A stretch of 22,237 nt of DNA from a virus: the IMG/VR virus record IMGVR_UViG_3300030117_004488, positions 1 to 22,237 of that record; one strand, written 5' to 3'. The notes beneath the pieces were generated by a model, which was given only the letters and a program-made list of their open reading frames with translations, was not told the origin of the DNA and searched no databases. Both the position numbers and the translations under genes were made by a program. This document shows, piece after piece, positions 10,201 to 16,683 of the stretch. Numbering within the stretch: the stretch's first letter is position 1; the number at the start of each line of letters is the position of its first letter.

Positions 10201-12355
10201 TAGCTAAATAATTTTTAGTAGAAGTGGGAGTTGCTTCTTTACCAAGAGATTCCGATATTTCTTTTTCATATAATTTGACAATATTATCAATATATTCTTT
10301 ATCTCTAACTTTTATTTTTCTATTCTTTGTTGATTGTATCGATGTTCCAATTTTTTTAGTATCAATAGATATTTTTTTATTAAGTATATCTTGAGCTAAA
10401 TTATCTTTATCTGAAACAATATTAAGTATATCTTCATTTAAATTAGAAACAGCTCCTTTTAAATGTTGATTAACTTCTTCTTTTACAGAAGAGTCTAAAG
10501 AATCCCAACCTTTTTGACCACCTTCTAATATAGCTTCTGATAATTTTTCAGATATAGCAGATTTAGTATATTTGTCTTGCTTATGTATTAATTTAGAAAA
10601 TGGAGATTTAGTATTTCTTTTTCTATCAACAATAACCCTTTCACTTCTTTGAGGATTTAAAAGTTCTTTAACATAGTTTTCTAAATTAGGTTCAGCATCA
10701 CCTATAACAGTTGGTATATTAAATAAAGATTTTTCACTAAGGTCTGCATTTGGGATTCCAGTTTCTATTCCATATTCATCATTTAAAATAGTATTTGCTT
10801 TATTATTCGATTTGCTCCATTTACTACCAGCGTAACCAGCTAATCCAAAACCTGCACCAAATAAAGCTCCACCTATAACGCTTTGCTGAACTTCTTTATC
10901 ATCAACTAATGGATGGTCTCCTCTTAATATACTTGCAATGTCTCTGCTTTCTCCTTTGTATCCAGCTTCAGATAATACACTACCAACATATTGAACATAT
11001 TCTTGTAAACCTTCAGCAAATGGGTCTCTTAATGCTCTGTACATATATCCAACACCTTTGCCGGGTATAGTTTCTTTTAGCTTTTTTAATTCAGATATTC
11101 TTTCAGGTGTTGCTATATTTTTTTTATACAACTTTCTAAAAGGGCCAACCTTTGCACTATTACGAACTGACTTAGGTATTATCCTATTAAATAACCTCAT
11201 TATACCTAAAGACTCAGTAGCAGCTACAAAAGTTAAATATTCTGCAGTTGACCAAGCTGCGTTAGATTTTGCTAATTCTTCATCTCCAGTATTTTCCATA
11301 GTCCAGTTGTAAGCTTCTGTATATTGTCCTGTTGCTTCAAGAGGAAAATGACCTATAGTACCAACTCCCACAGCTGCTAAAGCGCCTCCTCCACCTGCAG
11401 TAGCTACCGCAGCTCCCATAACAGCTACAGAAGGAACCATTCCTAATGCTAAGTCAACAACATATTCTGGAGTTTGAACAGTTTCAAACCATCCTGCAGG
11501 TTTTTGAGCTGCGTATTCTTGCCAAGCTTGGTATCTTAAATCCTTACTTCTTCTTTCTTCTAACTTTTTTATATTTCTTATAGCAGTTTCTTCAGCCCAA
11601 GAATTTAATCTATCAATTACTCTAAATGTTTCTTTGTCTGGAGCATCTTTTTCTTTTTCCTTATTTACAGCATCTATATATTTTTTATATTCTTTTGTAT
11701 ATAATTCTTTTTCTTCAGGTGTTTCAAAAAATAAACCAGAACTATCAGAAGCTGGCTCAACCCAAGACTTAGGAACTAATTCGCCATCTACTTCAATCAT
11801 ATCGTCTTCTTTTAAAGCATCTTCTTTTTTACCAAAATCTCTTTCGTAACCTTCGTTTGCATGGTCTGTAAAAGAATCGATAGTATCTTTTATTTTTCTA
11901 GCTCCAGCTGTTTTTGTTATAGAAGCTATAACTGCTGGGATTCCAATAGCTCCAGCCGATTCTAATGCTTCATCAACGCTATATCTCCATTTTTCAAAAA
12001 ATCCTATATTAAGATTATGTAATGCAGATTTTTCTTTTAAAGGAGCTAATGGAGGATATTGGTCTAATAAATAAGCTGCTCTTTCAGCTGGATTTTGCAA
12101 AACTTGTTTCTGTTCTTCAGTCCATTGATATGGGAATTGAGTAATAGATTTACCAGTTTGAGGGTCTTGTGTTCTTTCAAACCTAGTTACGTCAAATTCA
12201 CTTGCTTTATCCCAAAGGTCAGGCATGTTTTGTTCAATAAGGGATGCAATTTCATCAAGAGCCATCATACCTTCTGGTATAACAGGTTCTCTTTCTTCAA
12301 TATCTAAAGGGTCAGAAGTGTGTATCCACCAAGGTTTGTATAAATTTATAGCCAT
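4259..12355 (-). CDS. Giant multidomain virion protein with putative DPBB RNA polymerase active site, 2698 aa
   Basis: One uninterrupted 8.1-kb frame. By residue, I see: hydrophobic Gly/Ala-rich segments at about 127-150, 295-340 and 488-508, possibly membrane-active during ejection; a KOW/SH3-like stretch at about 800-850; a Lys/Glu coiled coil at about 1030-1102; a GNAT acetyltransferase domain at about 1105-1222 with R-G-Q-G-L-G at 1145-1150; and an RNA-polymerase-like double-psi beta-barrel signature with R2085-W-P, F2113-H-P and A-D-H-D-G-D, the triad being D2125, D2127 and D2129. A possible first barrel (D1879-G, K1898, K1901) and a downstream A-V-D-N-A-K helix (D2294) flank it. DxDGD is the metal-binding motif of multisubunit RNA polymerases, QDE-1-like enzymes and some phage enzymes. 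Location among structural genes suggests a virion RNA polymerase injected with DNA; that role is inferred. Its end is translationally coupled (ATGA) to the 1229-aa gene. No clear ribosome binding site precedes the ATG. Confidence 0.85.
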   Translation of the reverse strand: MAINLYKPWWIHTSDPLDIEEREPVIPEGMMALDEIASLIEQNMPDLWDKASEFDVTRFERTQDPQTGKSITQFPYQWTEEQKQVLQNPAERAAYLLDQYPPLAPLKEKSALHNLNIGFFEKWRYSVDEALESAGAIGIPAVIASITKTAGARKIKDTIDSFTDHANEGYERDFGKKEDALKEDDMIEVDGELVPKSWVEPASDSSGLFFETPEEKELYTKEYKKYIDAVNKEKEKDAPDKETFRVIDRLNSWAEETAIRNIKKLEERRSKDLRYQAWQEYAAQKPAGWFETVQTPEYVVDLALGMVPSVAVMGAAVATAGGGGALAAVGVGTIGHFPLEATGQYTEAYNWTMENTGDEELAKSNAAWSTAEYLTFVAATESLGIMRLFNRIIPKSVRNSAKVGPFRKLYKKNIATPERISELKKLKETIPGKGVGYMYRALRDPFAEGLQEYVQYVGSVLSEAGYKGESRDIASILRGDHPLVDDKEVQQSVIGGALFGAGFGLAGYAGSKWSKSNNKANTILNDEYGIETGIPNADLSEKSLFNIPTVIGDAEPNLENYVKELLNPQRSERVIVDRKRNTKSPFSKLIHKQDKYTKSAISEKLSEAILEGGQKGWDSLDSSVKEEVNQHLKGAVSNLNEDILNIVSDKDNLAQDILNKKISIDTKKIGTSIQSTKNRKIKVRDKEYIDNIVKLYEKEISESLGKEATPTSTKNYLAREYNIDVEKQLQKDIKKSIQKGVKGGVSASIQKEAEKVAERQVQEQIEQEALKQLKKKKGLQQMPEKGQAETEVEQNVIGQKALIDKGKFKGKSGEIISYSPKQQLVKLKLDDGTKTPAIKVSQVALTQMPTEQVQKPAPKEEIIQEEKPSKVLKPTPATVKKPVDNKTKLENRYSSLLARRKIIVKNKGNTGPIDREIARVKKQIGDDRKIEDVFVEDKPKEKTAQVNKINQVVEKLSDKQDKEFESDESISLKVEAKLYEKYDLYDENGDLPPENELVKIETISKDYKSDFDWTSQKFSITEKAKEILNKKELKELQLNVDRVNKIEEQANKEFKKIEEEKSKLKGQIDKDTKKLKSIKKEEKVLDKKIEKVKKEIKEKEINPIIKAEMKIKELSEMEGVTIERAPTGPGYENRIGNIEVDEKLRGQGLGTQIVDAFKDLFKAKDKTKIEIIARPGSEDFWLKQGFEKYGESSQLVENENGDMVKPDKMRFWLKERPIKQESIDIDETVQEDAANLSRAIENFSSQPKAFQYFDAAYKKIKDKYGIDVSDFVPAMHKSLKVIENKEQRDMVRNLLSEWAVSVDPSISTKMRDNNDAFKIVELFGLSGIKKKRMQSQISDLNVIDNIVNTLDKQGAEDSHDISREGLSISDVSDVEEISNNMTFDAYDFVGDRFFKFLESTSAKGYLNPKETSQLMEEVSVRDYNEFLEYIDKKYKYKPETVLDKNMVKNFWVRNQPINRQDASDRPAFWWANLTKDGVKLDNKNDKRFVPKIGGHPKYGKDIRNNQDLPRTVNVSFFDYDNKSYDWNFGKLKYSRLYLKDIVKVFKGQEKGSFYSKQDFVDLSGSLVRHWDAKLSQFAKKDGFARTIISVKSGGNSPSFIIVKASKDIMDIASDEQSVMDYLDYEIESGNITKEMKKEMIDSMRNESKQSKLNDYVEAQHVLMHEVMKRLRGRDYLMRSSNAAHHSRRLAIDDGDGIVAIGTGDYTVKIIDQEKTFVSKGLPGSRGATKKIPMSSYIGGLDNKYHGDGSLWVESEYLDKTANVIGREPTSPNSSKLREIKTRIRFISKDDAFGNKHYDVKEGQEIAGLEGTHYLAMKHNEFVPEEDIYITDKDDNIIVYTSNVNGNIRIFDGNENRVTMFGTLDEAKEPDGGSGVFKLDGRISTDILTLPEESRRIVKIPKQQGHNSAAFPWSWMSHLHNSKFDNLRNALTDRMLGVAKMNMDTLFSTRDNPQVMRALMGQMKSDGLSIMNEVDRLIEPMSGQMIEDGFMHPHIITGMVEPVKNRMLKENSYGGRRRGFGSYPAIKSDLSRTIVKKEDGVVLSADDVTMTRFLKDLLNVSGYGNELIENINEALRTRKEYLMVGRWPVYTPSAVFLARIEKVIPSGHGAVAWFHPESIVGKMQADHDGDNSFLLAPYFGKNYRDRAIIREMNSESTKQAFDEMDSFVRLEYFARPETQYKLTKKSDMYIISGKLGRGINSQGVLMNSVSFLEDMYFKGFKADIGGQTIVAKDPDKETEILKFAKLREDITQEMLDAAKMGTLSDIDGNKWESGDKYLKTTPIKQLHILLQAAVDNAKEFLLADWGYNGYNFLIPKMFVQENGSPIGAKQRNTITSLIRKEMMTNLARRGVSNQNNRSQKMEDMFATSKDMWEMSKMSGVERGKRIKEKANTRRLMYGSASKLAKNTIEIENITFNNKLTSLEKLLAVPHQSLIDYESKNPNDKVHEHPLGYHPNRIVRGIMQTQKDLYTIQKGTERWYPETKEFEKDKQVARQFINEMTREFYTIMMAANVYQQANKSKITSSGYPYQEKLVDFINKWLNKGDKKVKYITWNKLSEEQQAYATLRFLRGVLKFSPQVQKKVGDREVRLVDTIMNLREKMNNEENSDNVEEFQKKIEVLEKRLSKIHEPNSYLALSRARDIEKILPMPLMHPGVWTEFINRFGPNLRKASNEKINLKAEGSRYEERNTKTLEQLLKDCP
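5969..6103 (-). other. RNA polymerase DPBB catalytic signature (domain region)
   Basis: Codons 2085-2129 of the 2698-aa protein. R2085-W-P-V corresponds to the R-x-P segment before the catalytic barrel in beta-prime (NRAPTLHR in E. coli) and in QDE-1-like enzymes. F2113-H-P corresponds to L-H-P of beta-prime, and A2124-D-H-D-G-D corresponds to NADFDGD. From the Arg to the first Asp is 40 residues, against about 35 in E. coli beta-prime. His-Pro to the first Asp is 11 against 10. The order, spacing and three conserved Asp residues together make chance resemblance unlikely. Homology is inferred from the motif only. Confidence 0.65.
8690..9043 (-). other. Embedded GNAT N-acetyltransferase domain (domain region)
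   Basis: Codons about 1105-1222 of the 2698-aa protein. The core R1145-G-Q-G-L-G-T-Q fits the acetyl-CoA pyrophosphate-binding motif A (Q/R-x-x-G-x-G/A) of GNAT enzymes. It follows a beta-strand ending in NIEVDEKL, as expected, and is followed by the helix IVDAFKDLF. The later FWLKQGFEKYG matches the usual motif-B pattern of small GNATs. The domain sits directly after a long coiled coil and before the polymerase-like half. Substrate is unknown. Confidence 0.75.
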
Positions 12356-12406
12356 AATTTTTATTTATTTTAAATTTTTGGTTACGGCTTTTTAATATAT
12401 GAATCA

Positions 12407-14257
12407 TTAAAAGTTCATCCAATCTAACGATTCATCTGTTGCTGCATTGCCTACTCCAGAACCAGCTCTTGTGACTTGTCCGTAACCATAATCCGTTCCA
12501 AATCTTTGAGTTGCTTCTACATCAGCATCATATAATATTTTATATAAATTTAAATATTGTTTATATATATTTTTAACATTCGTATCTTTTTGACGAGTTC
12601 CGTAAAAATCCATATCTGTATCTAAATCTTTTAACATTAAATACAATTTATCAGATGCTTCAAAATCCCCTTTTCTAGCTAAATTCGCCAATTCATTAAC
12701 AGTATCTCTATCTTTTTTATCAACTGCATCCAATCCGCTAGATTTTATAAGAGTAGCTAATTCTTTACCAACTTCATCTTTATATGCTTTTACATTCGCA
12801 TCTCTTTCTAAGCTAAAACTTTGAAAATATTGGTCAGGTTTCATACTTAATTCAAATTTTCCGCCAGGGTTATATTCACTTGCTAAGTTCTTAGTTCTTT
12901 TTTCAAGTGTTCCTAATTTACTAGAAATAGATTTTACAGTTGGAGTTAATTTAGCTTTTGTAGTTCTTTCTAAAGACCTCCTTTCTGAAGATATTCTTTG
13001 AGCTGCTTTAGAATCAAATGCTCTTTCTTCAGTAATTGCTTTATTAAGAGATGAAAATGCATTACTTATTGTTTTTGGATTTTCACTAATAATTCCATCT
13101 TGGGCTAAATTTAATGCATTATCTAAATGAACTCTAGCTGCATCTGAATCAAGAGACTGTTCTTTTTGAAGTTTTTCAATAGCATTTAAAACGCTAAATC
13201 CACCCATAACAGTTCTTCTTTCTCTATCTAAATCATCAATTATTTTTTTATCAGCTTGAGTTAGATATGCACTGTTGTTTTTTACTATTTCAGACATTTC
13301 ATCAATATATTGTAAAGACAATTCTCCATAATCATCCCTATTACCTTTAGCTTTATCTAATTTTCTACCATATTCAAGAACTGAATTGGAAAATGCATTT
13401 TGGCTTTCAGCTACATTTTTTTGCCTAGTTATAGAATTTTTTAATTTATCTAATCCTTCTAAAACAGTTGCTAATCCATAATCTTTTTTAACATTTTTTA
13501 AATAATCAATTGGATTAAAATCTTTAATCATTTCGGTATCTTCTTGAATAATTTCTCCAGCTTTTTCCACAAATCCAGATATATACGCAGAATCTATTTT
13601 CATTTGCTCTAATTCTTCAGCAGTCAAATCTTCTCTTGGAGTGCCAGTAGTCGATAAATATTTCTTAGAAAATTCTGGCATCTTTTTATTTATAATTTCT
13701 TCTTCTAGCATAGAAGTAGCAGTTTTCAAACTAGCTTCACGAGCAGGTTCTGACAACGTAGGAATAACTTCAGATACTATATTATTAATATCATTTTCTA
13801 TACCTTGCTCAGCTTCTTCTAAAACTTTTACATCTTTATATAAATTTTTATTAGCTAATATGCTTTTTACATCAGCTTCTCGACCTCCAGCCGTAATAGT
13901 AGCTCTATTAACAGGGTCTTGCTTAATCATTTTATTCTGATGTACTTCTAATTTATTTAATAAAGGAGCAATTTTTTCTTTTACAGATGAGGGAGTTTTT
14001 GGATTATCATATTGTTGTTGGAATTGTATTATCGAATCTTGGACTTCTTCTGGATTAGACATTCCAAGTATTGTTTCAGTATTCATCTTAGCACCTTGCC
14101 AAAGATTAGACAATTCATTATTTCTTTGTTGCCTAGCTTGGTGAAACAAATCTGAAATTACACCTCTTAAAACAGTCGCACCAACTCCTTGCCATAAGTT
14201 CTTACCTGGTTGTTCAAGTACAATAGGAGCAGGTGCTTGTATATTAATTTTAGCCAT
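12407..14257 (-). CDS. Helical internal virion protein candidate, 616 aa
   Basis: The ATG at 14257 overlaps the upstream stop as TAATG. The product is almost entirely predicted helix, rich in Lys, Glu, Asn and Leu, with no obvious signal peptide or membrane span. A Pro-rich start (APAPIVLEQPGKNLWQGV) leads into an amphipathic Gln/Arg/Asn helix (HQARQQRNNEL). The middle has coiled-coil character, and the last 30 residues are Gly/Thr/Asp-rich. The position between a Gln-rich small virion protein and the 2698-aa giant fits an internal virion or ejection-complex protein, analogous in gene order to the cluster of internal core proteins in podoviruses. No family is recognised from sequence. A 51-nt AT-rich gap separates its stop from the next ATG. 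Confidence 0.75.
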   Translation of the reverse strand: MAKINIQAPAPIVLEQPGKNLWQGVGATVLRGVISDLFHQARQQRNNELSNLWQGAKMNTETILGMSNPEEVQDSIIQFQQQYDNPKTPSSVKEKIAPLLNKLEVHQNKMIKQDPVNRATITAGGREADVKSILANKNLYKDVKVLEEAEQGIENDINNIVSEVIPTLSEPAREASLKTATSMLEEEIINKKMPEFSKKYLSTTGTPREDLTAEELEQMKIDSAYISGFVEKAGEIIQEDTEMIKDFNPIDYLKNVKKDYGLATVLEGLDKLKNSITRQKNVAESQNAFSNSVLEYGRKLDKAKGNRDDYGELSLQYIDEMSEIVKNNSAYLTQADKKIIDDLDRERRTVMGGFSVLNAIEKLQKEQSLDSDAARVHLDNALNLAQDGIISENPKTISNAFSSLNKAITEERAFDSKAAQRISSERRSLERTTKAKLTPTVKSISSKLGTLEKRTKNLASEYNPGGKFELSMKPDQYFQSFSLERDANVKAYKDEVGKELATLIKSSGLDAVDKKDRDTVNELANLARKGDFEASDKLYLMLKDLDTDMDFYGTRQKDTNVKNIYKQYLNLYKILYDADVEATQRFGTDYGYGQVTRAGSGVGNAATDESLDWMNF

Positions 14258-15048
14258 TAATCGTCAAACCCTACATCAAAATTAGTTTTTAAAAATGTCA
14301 TAAAATCCCAAAAATCATCTTCATATTGTCTTTGTTCTGATTCTATATCTTTTCTCAATCCTATATCCACCATAGCTCTGTCAGTTTCTAACATAGCTAA
14401 TTGATTATCAAATTCACCCATTTGAGCTCCGTATTTAGCAGATTGCTCTAGACTTTGTAATCCTAAAGTATCCATTTGACTACCATATTGAGCCATTGCC
14501 TGAGACCTTCCCCTGTCTGATATATTTTGTCTTTGCCCTAAACCAGCACCAGCTATAGAAGATTGTTGTTGAAAAGCACCATATAAATTTTGCTCAACGG
14601 ATGAAGCTGCCCCAAACATTTGCTTTTGCAATGATTCTTGACTTATGCCAAATAAATCTTCAGTTAATTGACGTTGCAATCCTATCCCTTCTTCTTCTAT
14701 ATTTAATCTTTGCAATCCTACTTCAGCTTCTTCTGCAGCGTATCCAGCTTTCCACGGGTCAAATTCAGGTACATATCCAGAATATTGGTCAACTTCTTCT
14801 TGAGTAAATCCCATATCTAGCATTATAGACGCAACATCTCTCGTAGTTAAATCATATAAAGTAGGAAAACCTCCAGATGGAGATGAAGAACCTGTTCCCG
14901 CTCCAGCCCCTACCCCCGCCCCAGAAGAGCTACCGCTATCATCCATAGCAGCTAATTCTAAATCACCTTCATATTCAAATCCTTCAGTATGTATTTCTAC
15001 ATACTTTTCACCATCCCATTGAAATTCTGCTTTAGTTGTTATAAACAT
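14257..15048 (-). CDS. Gln-rich virion protein candidate, 263 aa
   Basis: The start at 15048 lies 5 nt after the upstream stop. The N terminus (ITTKAEFQWDGEKYVEIHTE) resembles a short conserved opening I associate with virion proteins of marine phages, where a Trp-Asp segment precedes an acidic region. A Ser/Gly/Ala low-complexity linker spans about residues 36-60. From about 100 to 240 the chain is Gln-, Ala- and Gly-rich helix (for example GLGQRQNISDRGRSQAMAQY), typical of ejection or internal virion proteins. The C terminus is acidic and aromatic. It has no enzyme motif. The neighbouring Ala/Gly-rich 321-aa and helical 616-aa products suggest the three form part of an internal or ejection complex. 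Function is inferred from composition and position. Confidence 0.7.
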   Translation of the reverse strand: MFITTKAEFQWDGEKYVEIHTEGFEYEGDLELAAMDDSGSSSGAGVGAGAGTGSSSPSGGFPTLYDLTTRDVASIMLDMGFTQEEVDQYSGYVPEFDPWKAGYAAEEAEVGLQRLNIEEEGIGLQRQLTEDLFGISQESLQKQMFGAASSVEQNLYGAFQQQSSIAGAGLGQRQNISDRGRSQAMAQYGSQMDTLGLQSLEQSAKYGAQMGEFDNQLAMLETDRAMVDIGLRKDIESEQRQYEDDFWDFMTFLKTNFDVGFDD

Positions 15049-15053
15049 TTAAA

Positions 15054-16019
15054 TTAAACTGTATCGTAAATGTCTGGCATATCAAAAGAACCTGGTTGAT
15101 TTCTTTGTTCTTGATTATTATTCCTACCCATTGCATAATTTACGCCAGCACCTATAGCTGATTGAGTTAATCCAGAACCTACAGAACTAGCTAATGTACT
15201 ATATAAACTTTTATTAGAAGTAGGGCCAAATACTGAAGTAGAATCTTTAGATAATTGACTTAAATCTGGAATATCTACAAAAGAAAGAGTATCAGTAGAA
15301 TAACCAGCTGAACCTTGTTGTAAAATGCCTGCATCTTTTGGAGAAGAAGATGTCCATTGACCTGTATCTAAGTTTAATCTAGTAGAACCTGCATCTGTAC
15401 CAATAGTAAGAGGACTTTCTTGAGCTATATCAGCTCCTTTACCAACCACAGATGAAGTTGTTTGACCTACAGAATCACCCATATTTAATCCTTTTTTAAC
15501 TAAATCACCTGCTTTTTTAAATGCTCCAGCAGCTTGCAAACCAGCCATTACACCAGATACAGCCATTTGACCTTTTATTTGTTTGTTAATATTTCTATCA
15601 TAATCTTTAAATGTTTCAGTAGCTTCTTCAGCTTGTTTATTATAAAATTTATCTACTTTAATATCTTTTCTTTTAGCACCAGTTTCTTTAGCTGCTTTTA
15701 ATCCTCCACCTGCTCCTATTCCAGTTCCAATTGCCGTAGTTGCGGCAGTTCCAAGTCCAGTTGCAATAGTCGCAGCTGCTCCAGTAAGAGCCCCTGCCCC
15801 AAGAAAACCTAAAACTGCTGGTGCCGCAGCTACTCCAGCAGCCGCTCCTAATATTCCACCAACTGTACTCCAAAGACTTCTTTTTTCTGCTTTTGTAGTT
15901 TCGTCAGATTGTTGAGATTCTAAACTTGCTCCTTGTTCTTTAATATCTTTAGCCAACATATATTGTTGTTGGCCTCTTGAAATTTTCTTTTTGCTATTCT
16001 TTGGTTTTGATTTAGACAT
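15054..16019 (-). CDS. Ala/Gly-rich, membrane-active virion protein candidate, 321 aa
   Basis: The ATG at 16019 has GGAG about 6 nt upstream. A very basic N terminus (KPKNSKKKISRGQQQ) is followed by a long glycine-zipper-like hydrophobic region at about residues 50-108, full of GAAAG, GAGAL and GIGAGGG patterns. A charged helix and a second shorter Ala/Gly patch (SGVMAGLQAAGAF) follow, then a Ser/Thr/Gly-rich tail ending in PDIYDTV. Such glycine-zipper stretches are common in phage ejection proteins that insert into the host envelope. The gene follows a 49-nt AT-rich gap, one of the two longest non-coding gaps in the operon. Role is inferred; no family is assigned. Confidence 0.7.
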   Translation of the reverse strand: MSKSKPKNSKKKISRGQQQYMLAKDIKEQGASLESQQSDETTKAEKRSLWSTVGGILGAAAGVAAAPAVLGFLGAGALTGAAATIATGLGTAATTAIGTGIGAGGGLKAAKETGAKRKDIKVDKFYNKQAEEATETFKDYDRNINKQIKGQMAVSGVMAGLQAAGAFKKAGDLVKKGLNMGDSVGQTTSSVVGKGADIAQESPLTIGTDAGSTRLNLDTGQWTSSSPKDAGILQQGSAGYSTDTLSFVDIPDLSQLSKDSTSVFGPTSNKSLYSTLASSVGSGLTQSAIGAGVNYAMGRNNNQEQRNQPGSFDMPDIYDTV

Positions 16020-16068
16020 ATTGACTCCAATACTGAGATAATTTAATAATAAATATTCTTTTTTTCAA

Positions 16069-16683
16069 TTAGTAAAGGTCTCTGTCGGTATAAAATACAG
16101 AGCAAACATATTGATTTTGTTGTATATCAGTACCGCTACTATCACTAACAATATATATTTTATCATCATCATAAAAAGTTTTAAAATCCCAATCATCATC
16201 ACTTTCATCTTGTATATTCCCTGCTCCAGCTATAAAAGAATCAGTTGGAATAGAACCACCTGTTAAATTTGGAGATGAATCGGATTGTATATTAACACTA
16301 ACTATCACTATTCTTTTTTTACCATTTGGTATTTCATGCTCATGTTCTACTTTGTAACCACCACTTGCAGAAGTACCTTCAAAAAACTTCCAATTAAGAG
16401 AATTAATTGAAACTCTAGAATTAATTTTTTCAAATTCTGATTCTCCATTACTTTTTATTCTCCATCCTAATTTTTGTTGTTCAAAATTTTTACTTTTTAA
16501 AATATCCTCATTTGATTCATTAATTAACTCGGATTGCTTTTTCCACGGCAATGTGTAAATAGAATTATTATATTTTAAATAACTAAAAACTTTATCACCT
16601 TGAACTTGAGTAATCATTTCACCATTTTTCATAGATTCAAAATTAGCTATATTTTTAATTAATATATTTTCTATAACAGACAT
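16069..16683 (-). CDS. Hypothetical structural protein, 204 aa
   Basis: The ATG at 16683 overlaps the stop of the 923-aa gene as TAATG, so the two are translationally coupled. The N-terminal half is mixed helix and strand (NGEMITQVQGDKVFSYLKY); the C-terminal half is beta-rich with acidic turns (DESDDDWDFKTFYDDDKIYI). It has no signal peptide, membrane span or recognised motif. The tail/stabilisation gene upstream and internal virion candidates downstream suggest a tail or head-tail accessory protein. Function is not assignable from sequence. Confidence 0.65.
   Translation of the reverse strand: MSVIENILIKNIANFESMKNGEMITQVQGDKVFSYLKYNNSIYTLPWKKQSELINESNEDILKSKNFEQQKLGWRIKSNGESEFEKINSRVSINSLNWKFFEGTSASGGYKVEHEHEIPNGKKRIVIVSVNIQSDSSPNLTGGSIPTDSFIAGAGNIQDESDDDWDFKTFYDDDKIYIVSDSSGTDIQQNQYVCSVFYTDRDLY

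Noticed and set aside
2014-12307. Plus-strand frames of 60-85 codons opposite the two giants (for example 2014-2211, 8904-9158, 11058-11312)
   Set aside because: They lie fully antisense to long frames with clear protein character, lack ribosome binding sites, and have the hydrophobic Phe/Ser/Ile-rich look of antisense translation of Lys/Glu-rich genes.
4259-12355. N4-type (T7-like single-subunit) virion RNA polymerase
   Set aside because: The size and position suggested it, but the visible active site is DxDGD of the double-psi barrel type, and I do not see T7-like palm and fingers motifs.
15688-15873. Trp/Ser/Asn-rich 61-codon minus-strand frame
   Set aside because: It is the out-of-frame reading of the Gly/Ala-rich region of the 321-aa gene; the composition is implausible and there is no start signal.
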